Below, piece after piece: positions 6,456-13,800 of a stretch of 17,678 nt of DNA. The stretch is taken from the NCBI GenBank assembly GCA_937870805.1, contig CALMZT010000913.1:1-17678 (forward strand), given 5' to 3'. Numbering within the stretch: position 1 is the stretch's first letter; the number at the start of each line of letters is the position of its first letter. This DNA is from an uncultured Chloroflexota bacterium (GTDB lineage Bacteria; Chloroflexota; Anaerolineae; Aggregatilineales; Phototrophicaceae). The notes beneath the pieces are model-generated. The model worked only from the letters and a program-made list of their open reading frames with translations, ran no database searches and had not been told where the DNA came from. Both the position numbers and the translations under genes were made by a program.

Positions 6456-9400
6456 CTACGAATGACTGCCGTTGGCGGAAGCGCCGTTCAACTCGGCAGC
6501 GAGTACTTCACCTTCAAAAACGGGCAGCGTGAACCAGAAGGTTGAGCCGACGCCGGGTTCACTTTCCGCGTAAATTTCGCCCTCGTGCAGGTGTACCAAC
6601 TGCTGTGTGATCGACAAGCCCAAGCCTGTGCCGCCCGCCCGCCGCGTGGACGAGCCATCGACCTGACGGAAGCGCTCGAAAATGACTTTGAGGTTGTCCT
6701 CGCTGATGCCGACGCCCGTGTCATGTACCTTCAGGTAGATCTCGCGGTGATTGTGCATGCCGTAACGGATGGTGATCGCGCCCTGCTCAGTGAACTTGAC
6801 GGAATTGCCAACCAGATTGAGCAGGATTTGACGGACGCGCAGCGCATCGACGTAGACCTGTGGCACGGGCGATTCTTCAATGACCTCGACCATCAGCGCC
6901 TTATCCTTGATGAGCGATTGTCCGACTTTCAACACTTCAGAAACAATCTTCGGCAGGTCAGTGGGCTTGCGGTCAAGGTGAAGCTGCCCGGCGTCGATCT
7001 TCGCCATGTCGAGAATTTCGTTGATGAGCGCCAGCAGATGCCTGCCGCTGTCGTGGATAGCCTCTACATCTTCGACGGCTTCACCGGGCAGTTCGCCATC
7101 GACGCCATCCAGCAGCACTTCCGAGTAGCCGATGATCGAGTTCAGCGGCGTGCGCAGTTCATGACTCATGTTGGCGAGGAACTGCGACTTCAAGCGGTCT
7201 ACTTCGCGCAGGTGGTCGGCGGCTTTGCGCTCGACTTCGTAGATGCGGGCGTTGTTGACGGCGACGGCGACCTGATCCGCCAGCGTGGTCTTTACGGCAA
7301 CGTCCTGCTCAGTGAAGTGGTTCGTGACATCAGACTGGACATCCAGCACGCCGATGAGTTGATTACCGATAATCATCGGGATGGCTAATTCAGCTTTGGT
7401 GTCCGGCAGCAGCGGATTAGGCAGGAAGTCCGAGGCTTGCATGATGTCGTTGACGACCACGCTGTCACGAGTGCGTGCAGCCCGTGCTACGAGACTGTTC
7501 GGGTGGCGCAGCGGGATGGAGTGACCAAACTGCTTCATCATGCGCCCTGGTTCGCCCGCGCCTGCTGCCAGCACAAGGTTTTCCCCCGCGTCATCCAGCA
7601 GGTAGATATGGGCATGATAGAGGCTGAAGCTGTCTTTCGTCAGCTCCGACACGGCGTAGAGCAGTTCGTCCACGTCAAGCAGGGTAGTAGTCGCGGCGCT
7701 CACGCGGGCGACGGTTTCCAGTTCAGCCGCGTGCTTTTCTGCCTGGCGCAGTACGTGGAGGCGTTCAACGGCGGCAGTCAGCGGTTCGGTCACACCGCGC
7801 AGCAGACGCACCAAACGTTCGCTGTGAGCGTAGGGTTGACCGGCGTAAATGCCCATCGTACCGATCCAGCGCTCTCCAACTGCCAGCGGCGTGAGAATCA
7901 GCGCGTGATAGCCCAGACCGAGCAGCGTGTCACGTCCTGTGTCATCAATGCGCGGGTCTTGCGTGACGTCATCGTAAAAATTGACGTTATAACGATCCAT
8001 CAAGGCGGTGAAGGCAAGGCGCTCCAGTGGGAACTTGAGGGGACGCTGGATACCCTCATCACGACTCCAGCGGGCGGCGACATTGACGGACTGCGTTTTC
8101 TCAAAGTCTAGCTCATCCCACAGTGTCAGGCTGGCGGCGGTGGCTTCGGGATAACCGAGGTGGCGCACGATAATGTTGACTAATTCATCCTCATCTTTGG
8201 CGGCGTTGATTTCCTTACTCACGGCATACAGCAGTTCAGATTCTTCGCGGGCGAGACTGATGGCTTCAGCGCTGTTCTTGCGTTCGGTGATGTCAGTCAC
8301 GATGCCCAGCACCTGTTTAGACACGCCATCCGTGCCCACAAGCGGCACTTTCGTGGTCTGATACCATTTGGTGACGCCTTGCAGGTTGGTCACGGGTTCT
8401 TCTGGAATGAACAGGGACGTGCCGCTGTCCATCACGCGGCGATCCGCTTCGAGGAAGGCTGCAACTTCCTCTGGATTAGGATTGAAGTCCAAATCGGTTT
8501 TTCCAACCAGATCACCTGGCGTTGTCAGGAACATTTCACCCTGGGCTTGATTGGCGAGGACAAAGCGCCCGTTGTAATCCTTCACGAAGATCACAGAGGG
8601 TGCGTGGTCGAGCACGCGCTGCAAGAAGGCACGCTGTTCGTCCAGCGCGACTGCGGCTTGTTTCTGTGCGCTGATATCGCGGACGATGGTGGAGAAGAAA
8701 CGTACCTGTCCATCAGGGTCTTTATGCGACATGATGACTTCTGAAGTGGGAATTTCGCGTCCGTCTTTGCTCAAGAAGACTGTTTCGCCACTCCAGACCC
8801 CTTTACTGACCGCTATCGGCAGCGCTTCATTGATGATACGCTGACCTTCTTCCGCTGGGTAGTAGTCAGGAATGTGACTTTGAGTGAAATCAAAGTCTGC
8901 CTCGAAATTCATCAAACGGTAGGCAGCAGGATTGAGATAGGTGATACGCCCCGAAGTATCGGCAGTTGCCACGAAGTCCGAGGTGTTTTCAAGAATGTCA
9001 GTGAGGCGACGCATCGTCGCTTCAGACTTTTTGACCTGCTCAAAGGTACGGGCGTTATTGATGGCGACGGCGATCTGGTCAGCCAATGTGCTTTGCACAC
9101 GCACGTCTTCGGCAGTGAAGTGGTTAACGTGAGTGGATTGCACATCGAGGACGCCGATGAGTTCGCTGCCGATCACCAGTGGCACGGCGAGTTCCGACCT
9201 GGTATCGGGGAGCAGGAAGTTCGGTAAGAAGCCAGGTTCCTGCAAGACATCGTTGACGATGACACCTTCATGAGTGCGGGCAGCGCGTGCCACAAGACTT
9301 TGTTCGCGGCTGATGGGGATGGAGTGCCCCGCTTGCTTCATCATCTGACCCGCTTCACCAGCGCCATCTGCCAGCACAAGATTGTCTGTCTCAGGATCAT

Positions 9401-12287
9401 ACAGATAGATATGAGCGTGATACAGATCAAAGTTCTGTTTTGTCAGTTCAACGACAGCCGTTAACAGAGCATCCACGTCCAACAGGGTGGTGGTCGTCGC
9501 GCTGACGCGGGCAACGGTGGTGAGTTCGGCAGCACGCTTTTCAGCCTGACGCAGCACACTGAGACGTTCGACGGCGGCGGCAAGTTGTTCGCTCACGCCG
9601 CGCATGAGATGAATCTGGTGCTCGCTGTGGAGGTGCGGCTGATCGCTGTAAATGCCCATCACGCCGATCCAGCGTTCGCCGATGAGCAGCGGAGCGAAGA
9701 GATAAGAAGCGACCTTGAAATTGAGGAACATGTCGCGCGTCTGATCGTCAAGACGGCTGTCGGTAGCGACATCGTTGCACACCTGAATGCTCTTAGGATC
9801 AAGATAGGGTAGGAAGGGAAAGTGTTTGACAGGCAGCGTCGTCACCATAGACGGTGCACCATCACGACTCCAGCGTGCAGCAGTTGTAATTGTCGTGGCG
9901 CTGTCGAAGTCCAGTTCTTCCCACAGGTTCAAAGCGACAATCGACGCCGTGGCGTGAACGAGGTGACTCACAACAATATCGACCAGTTCCTGTTCGTGCT
10001 TGGCGTTGTTGATTTCCTTACTAATTTGGTAGAGTAGCTCAGATTCTTTATGTGCTTGCTCGATGGCTAGTTCGTTCAGCTTGCGCTCGGTGATGTCGGT
10101 GGCGATGCCTAACACCTCTCTGGAGGTGCCATCAGAACTGATTAAAGGCACTTTGGTGGTTTGATACCAATGAGTGACCCCTTGCGCGGTGGTGACGGGT
10201 TCTTCAGGGATAAACAGCGGTTCACCGGCGTCCATGACGCGGCGGTCAGCGTCGATGAAGGCTTGCACCTCTTCGGGATTCGGGCTGAAATCCGCGTCGG
10301 TTTTGCCAATGAGAGCATCTACTGCTACACCGTACAAGTTCTCTAACGCCTGATTGACGAGCACGAAACGTCCATCATAATCCTTCACGAAGATGGCGGA
10401 CGGTGTGTTATCTAACACGCGCTGCAAAAACGCGCGCTGTTTAGCCAAATTCTCCTGTGCCTGATGAACCTGTTCAAAGGTACGGGCGTTGTTGACGGCG
10501 ACGGCAACTTGACCCGCTAACGTGATTTGTACGTTGAGATCTTCGTCGTCAAAGCGGTTGGCGACATCGGCTTGCACATCGAGTACGCCGATGAGTTGTT
10601 CACCGATCACCAGCGGCACAGCCAGTTCTGACCTGGTTTCCGGGAGCAGCAGGTTTGGTAAAAAACCGGGTTCCTGAGTCACGTCGTTGGTAATGATGCC
10701 TTCACGAGTGCGGGCAGCGCGTGCGACAAGGCTTTGTTCGCGCTGAAGCGGGATGGAGTGACCATGTTCCTTCATCATGCGTCCCGCTTCGCCTGCACCT
10801 GCCGCCAGTACAAGGTTTTCGCCTGTTTCATCTAACAGGTAGATGTGGGCATGATAGAGGTTGAAGCGCTCTTTCGTGAGGTCAGCGACCTGCTTGAGCA
10901 GTTCATCGGTGTTCAGGTTGCTGGCTGCTGCCGCGCTCACCTCAGCGACGGTCTGCATTTGCAAGGCGCGGCGCTGTGTAGTCTCGAACAGGTGAACGTT
11001 TTCAAAGATGACTGCAAGCTGATCGGACATGGCTTGGAACAGGCGCTGCTCAGCTTCGCCAAAGGCGTTAGGGACGTTGTGTTGAATATCCAGTACGCCG
11101 ATGATCGCCGTCTTCGTGCGCAGCGGAATGGTCAACTCGGCGCGGGTATCCGGGAGCAGTTCGTTAGGTAGGAAATTGGGATAGTTACGGGTATTCTGCA
11201 CGATCAGCGGCTTGCCGGTATTGATGGCTTCGGTGACCAGTGAACGCCCATCGAGGGGCAAGCGATGTCCTTTGTCGAGCAGGCGGCGACCAATATCGCC
11301 TGTGCCTTCACGCAGGACTGCAAAATCGCCTTGAATGATATAGACCTGCACATAGTAGAAGTTGAAACGATCACGGATGAGGTTCACCGCGAGTCTCAAC
11401 AAATCGCTGATTTCACGGACCTGGTTGGCAGCACCTGCAATTTCAGCAGACGCTTCCAGGTCGGAGGTACGTTGCTCAAGCGAACTGTAAATCTCGCCTA
11501 GCTCCTGTGACATGGTATTGAATGCGGTTGCCAAGCTGCCCAGTTCATCCTGGCTCGTGACTGGGACGCGGGCTTTGAGATCTCCCCCCGCAAACCGCGC
11601 TGTTACCTCAGTTAAAGCCAACAGCCGCGTGAGAATATCACGGCTTAAGCCTAATGAGATCACAATACTCACGAGGAGTAAAACTCCGACCAGCACCACA
11701 ATGAGGGTAAGTGATTGTTGGAGACGGACGAGGATGACGTCTTTGCTGACTTGAAAATTGGCTTCTTGTCGATCAAAGAAAGTTCGTACATACGACGCAT
11801 ATTCGGCTTTCAAATCCCCGTAGGTGCCTCGATAGATTTCCACTGCTGTTGCTACATCTGGCTCGGCTAACAGACGTTCTTCAATTGCCACCAGTTCGAC
11901 GTTGACGCGATCAATATTGTCGAAAAGCTGGCGGTCTTCAGCGCTGGTTGCCAGACGTTGCGCCTCCGCGAGGGCGTTGTCAAGCGCCTCGGCATCCTGG
12001 AAATAGCGTGTATAGGCTGCCTGATCCTGGGGATCGATTAAGTAGGCACGCACTGCGTCGGTCAAGGTCGCATCGTAATAGCGAATATCATCTGCCAGCG
12101 TGGTCAAACGTCCCTGGATCTCGTTCAAATCCTGAAATTCGTTTGTGATTCCAAAAATATTGAACAGAATCACAACAGCAACAATCGCTACCAGCAGGAA
12201 GATTATCCCAAAGGCGAGGGAAAATTTGGTTCTAATCTTCATTGTCTCGAACCACTGTGCCAGCTTTCTATCAAGGGTAAGCTGCAT
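6456..12287 (-). CDS. Giant membrane sensor histidine kinase with six GAF and three PAS domains
   Basis: A 1943-residue kinase. Approximate order: TM1 22-46; a ~145-residue helical, CHASE3-like sensor segment outside the membrane; TM2 192-214; HAMP 215-268; GAF1 288-432; GAF2 446-603; PAS1 615-735; GAF3 748-910; GAF4 923-1082; PAS2 1089-1207; PAS3 1216-1336; GAF5 1348-1512; GAF6 1525-1684; HisKA 1699-1768; ATPase 1813-1924. The catalytic boxes are intact: His1709 in MSHELRTPLN, N-box NLVGNSVKF (N1828), DTGVGI (1856-1861), FERFRQ (1870-1875) and GGTGLGL (1885-1891). There is no receiver at the end, so phosphate must go to a separate protein. PAS1-GAF3-GAF4 and PAS3-GAF5-GAF6 are near copies at a 600-residue offset. 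ATG at 12287 has GAAAGGG 6 bases upstream. It stands alone, with long gaps on both sides. The ligands of the GAF/PAS domains cannot be told. Confidence 0.95.
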   Translation of the reverse strand: MQLTLDRKLAQWFETMKIRTKFSLAFGIIFLLVAIVAVVILFNIFGITNEFQDLNEIQGRLTTLADDIRYYDATLTDAVRAYLIDPQDQAAYTRYFQDAEALDNALAEAQRLATSAEDRQLFDNIDRVNVELVAIEERLLAEPDVATAVEIYRGTYGDLKAEYASYVRTFFDRQEANFQVSKDVILVRLQQSLTLIVVLVGVLLLVSIVISLGLSRDILTRLLALTEVTARFAGGDLKARVPVTSQDELGSLATAFNTMSQELGEIYSSLEQRTSDLEASAEIAGAANQVREISDLLRLAVNLIRDRFNFYYVQVYIIQGDFAVLREGTGDIGRRLLDKGHRLPLDGRSLVTEAINTGKPLIVQNTRNYPNFLPNELLPDTRAELTIPLRTKTAIIGVLDIQHNVPNAFGEAEQRLFQAMSDQLAVIFENVHLFETTQRRALQMQTVAEVSAAAASNLNTDELLKQVADLTKERFNLYHAHIYLLDETGENLVLAAGAGEAGRMMKEHGHSIPLQREQSLVARAARTREGIITNDVTQEPGFLPNLLLPETRSELAVPLVIGEQLIGVLDVQADVANRFDDEDLNVQITLAGQVAVAVNNARTFEQVHQAQENLAKQRAFLQRVLDNTPSAIFVKDYDGRFVLVNQALENLYGVAVDALIGKTDADFSPNPEEVQAFIDADRRVMDAGEPLFIPEEPVTTAQGVTHWYQTTKVPLISSDGTSREVLGIATDITERKLNELAIEQAHKESELLYQISKEINNAKHEQELVDIVVSHLVHATASIVALNLWEELDFDSATTITTAARWSRDGAPSMVTTLPVKHFPFLPYLDPKSIQVCNDVATDSRLDDQTRDMFLNFKVASYLFAPLLIGERWIGVMGIYSDQPHLHSEHQIHLMRGVSEQLAAAVERLSVLRQAEKRAAELTTVARVSATTTTLLDVDALLTAVVELTKQNFDLYHAHIYLYDPETDNLVLADGAGEAGQMMKQAGHSIPISREQSLVARAARTHEGVIVNDVLQEPGFLPNFLLPDTRSELAVPLVIGSELIGVLDVQSTHVNHFTAEDVRVQSTLADQIAVAINNARTFEQVKKSEATMRRLTDILENTSDFVATADTSGRITYLNPAAYRLMNFEADFDFTQSHIPDYYPAEEGQRIINEALPIAVSKGVWSGETVFLSKDGREIPTSEVIMSHKDPDGQVRFFSTIVRDISAQKQAAVALDEQRAFLQRVLDHAPSVIFVKDYNGRFVLANQAQGEMFLTTPGDLVGKTDLDFNPNPEEVAAFLEADRRVMDSGTSLFIPEEPVTNLQGVTKWYQTTKVPLVGTDGVSKQVLGIVTDITERKNSAEAISLAREESELLYAVSKEINAAKDEDELVNIIVRHLGYPEATAASLTLWDELDFEKTQSVNVAARWSRDEGIQRPLKFPLERLAFTALMDRYNVNFYDDVTQDPRIDDTGRDTLLGLGYHALILTPLAVGERWIGTMGIYAGQPYAHSERLVRLLRGVTEPLTAAVERLHVLRQAEKHAAELETVARVSAATTTLLDVDELLYAVSELTKDSFSLYHAHIYLLDDAGENLVLAAGAGEPGRMMKQFGHSIPLRHPNSLVARAARTRDSVVVNDIMQASDFLPNPLLPDTKAELAIPMIIGNQLIGVLDVQSDVTNHFTEQDVAVKTTLADQVAVAVNNARIYEVERKAADHLREVDRLKSQFLANMSHELRTPLNSIIGYSEVLLDGVDGELPGEAVEDVEAIHDSGRHLLALINEILDMAKIDAGQLHLDRKPTDLPKIVSEVLKVGQSLIKDKALMVEVIEESPVPQVYVDALRVRQILLNLVGNSVKFTEQGAITIRYGMHNHREIYLKVHDTGVGISEDNLKVIFERFRQVDGSSTRRAGGTGLGLSITQQLVHLHEGEIYAESEPGVGSTFWFTLPVFEGEVLAAELNGASANGSHS
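7236..8648 (-). repeat. Second copy of the PAS-GAF-GAF module in the kinase gene
   Basis: This stretch encodes residues ~1214-1684 and repeats residues ~613-1083. Matching landmarks include RAFLQRVLD, FVKDY, FIPEEPVT, WYQTTKVPL, LGI-TDITERK, LLY-VSKEIN, GERWIG-MGIY, SLVARAART and LIGVLDVQ. The DNA also aligns in places, for example TTCACGAAGA at 8581 and 10384. It is an in-gene segmental duplication that has since diverged. Confidence 0.85.
9039..10451 (-). repeat. First copy of the PAS-GAF-GAF module in the kinase gene
   Basis: Encodes residues ~613-1083, the partner of the module at 7236-8648. Between the two copies sits an extra, unrelated PAS domain (residues ~1089-1207). The last GAF of each copy also matches GAF2 (446-603), so that GAF type occurs three times in the protein. 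Confidence 0.85.
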
Positions 12288-12746
12288 TTTGTGCCCTTTC
12301 GTCTAATCCATACTGTAAGGATCAATGGAGAATGTTTTCCCGTCATCTGAAATGGTGAATCGTTTATTGCTGATCCACCTGACCAAATGAAATGCTTATC
12401 GCAGATATTTTGATGGGATTGCGTGCAGCATTCCGACTCTCCTTACAGCGGGCAGGCTGTATCAAATAAGTTGCGCAGCAGTCGGTATAGAGATACCGTA
12501 GACGATAACCGACTGCTGCCCATGCACATCAATGCTAACTTCATTGTGAGGTCGGGTTTATGTCGAGTCAAGTTAAGATGTCAAAAGACAAGTTAGAATT
12601 GAGGTTAGAGTAGGATAGAGGAAACAAATTAACTGAGAGGATTATTTGCCAGTTGCACAATATCAAAATAAACAGGGTCGCTTGTGGCTGCCTCAAACCT
12701 GACACAAGTGAGTGAAATCGTGAGATTTCGAGAGGGGTGATCTTTG
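12288..12746. other. 459-base intergenic region upstream of the kinase gene
   Basis: It separates the end of the GH130 gene from the start of the kinase gene, both read leftwards, and so should hold a terminator and the kinase promoter. No gene is supported. The clear structure is a nested hairpin at 12475-12519; a weak 6-base stem (GAAATC/GATTTC, 12714-12729) lies just past the GH130 stop. No convincing promoter hexamers were found. Confidence 0.55.
12475..12519. repeat. 12-base inverted repeat with a competing inner hairpin
   Basis: GCAGCAGTCGGT (12475-12486) is a perfect complement of ACCGACTGCTGC (12508-12519) over a 21-base loop. Inside, CGGTAT (12483-12488) pairs with ATACCG (12493-12498) around AGAG and shares four bases with the outer stem, so the two folds exclude each other. 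No T-run follows on either strand. Confidence 0.5.
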
Positions 12747-13796
12747 CTAGATGGCTGCTAAATGATCTACTACGTCCGCGACCCGTGCTTCAACCAGCGC
12801 AATACGCTCGTCTGCTGCACCATAGTACACACGCAGCACATCGTCTTGCACAATCGCGCCACATGCAAACACGACGTTGCCAAAAAAGCCCTCAACTTCA
12901 TAAGGTGCTTCGGGCGAAAGCACAGGCTGCGGACTGTAAGCGATGACGCGCGTGGGGTCATCGTGCGGTGTGAGGAATGCGCCTAAACAGTAGCGCTGCT
13001 GCGGGTCGGCGGCGTGGTAAATCGACAACCAGCCGCGTTCAGTGTACACGGGAGGCGCGCCACCGCCTACACGCCCCGCTTCCCAACCGCCCAATTTCGT
13101 TTCCCACACACGCTGATGCTGTCCCCAATGCGTCAAATCGGGTGATGTCGCCACCCACATATTCATGCTGCCGAACATGCCCGGCATCGGACGGTGATAG
13201 CAGTAGTACAAGCCGTTGATCTTCTGTGGAAACAGCGTCACATCGCGGTTCGCGGGCGGGAAAATCAACCCGCAGCGCTCAATCTGCCGGAAATCGCGCG
13301 TCTTGACCATGCCCGTCGCCACGCCATAGTGACTGACGGCGGTATAGTTCACGTAGTAACTACCGTCAATCGGCGTGATGCGTGCGTCTTCGATGCCGAA
13401 CTCCTCATAGGGCGGCTGTGCGGCAAGCCAGGGCTGTGCTTCGACGCTGAAGTGTACGCCGTCTTTGCTGCGTGCCAGCCGCAAATGGCTGATACTGGTG
13501 AGCAGTAACCCGCCCGTGATTCGATCACGAATGGCGCGCGGGTCACTGGTATCGTAACGTTCATCGCTGCGCCTGATCTCTTGCACGACGAGATCACCAT
13601 CAGGCGAAAGATGCGGCGAGAGCACAATCCCGTTCGGCGCGTGCAAGGGTCTTTCGGCGACGCGCACGAGCAGAATAACCTCATCGTCACACAATGCTGC
13701 GCCCGCGTTAAACGTGCCGATGACTTCAAAATCAGGACGCGATGGTTTGACATTTTGGGGTGTAATGAGTGGATTGTCGGGATGTCGGACAAACAT
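12747..13796 (-). CDS. GH130-family glycoside phosphorylase/hydrolase
   Basis: A 349-residue cytoplasmic enzyme with the five-bladed propeller motifs of GH130: FNAGAAL (29-35), YDTSDPRAI (81-89), FGIEDARIT (133-141) holding the likely catalytic acid D137, RDVTLFPQKI (184-193), HRPMPGM (201-207), GGGAPP (244-249) and a terminal YYGAADERIALVE. Characterised members cleave beta-mannosides with inorganic phosphate to give mannose 1-phosphate; some are hydrolases. Which bond is cut here cannot be fixed from sequence. The frame stays open further upstream to 14045, but that part lies inside the preceding gene. ATG at 13796 is right because family homology begins there and AAAGGGTAA (the upstream gene's last codons) supplies the ribosome site. 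Only 4 bases separate the two genes, so they are translationally coupled. Confidence 0.9.
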   Translation of the reverse strand: MFVRHPDNPLITPQNVKPSRPDFEVIGTFNAGAALCDDEVILLVRVAERPLHAPNGIVLSPHLSPDGDLVVQEIRRSDERYDTSDPRAIRDRITGGLLLTSISHLRLARSKDGVHFSVEAQPWLAAQPPYEEFGIEDARITPIDGSYYVNYTAVSHYGVATGMVKTRDFRQIERCGLIFPPANRDVTLFPQKINGLYYCYHRPMPGMFGSMNMWVATSPDLTHWGQHQRVWETKLGGWEAGRVGGGAPPVYTERGWLSIYHAADPQQRYCLGAFLTPHDDPTRVIAYSPQPVLSPEAPYEVEGFFGNVVFACGAIVQDDVLRVYYGAADERIALVEARVADVVDHLAAI

Positions 13797-13800
13797 AGCG

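Noticed and set aside
6299..6532. A 77-codon plus-strand ORF across the kinase gene 3' end
   Set aside because: It runs through the terminator palindrome and into the antisense of the kinase, with no family resemblance or ribosome site.
6585..8744. Plus-strand open frames of 121-267 codons opposite the kinase gene
   Set aside because: Mirror images of the repeated GAF/PAS coding sequence; similar antisense frames recur at each repeat copy, which shows they are by-products.
12714..12729. GAAATC-GTGA-GATTTC hairpin as a terminator of the GH130 gene
   Set aside because: Only a 6-base A+T-rich stem and no T-run on the transcribed strand.
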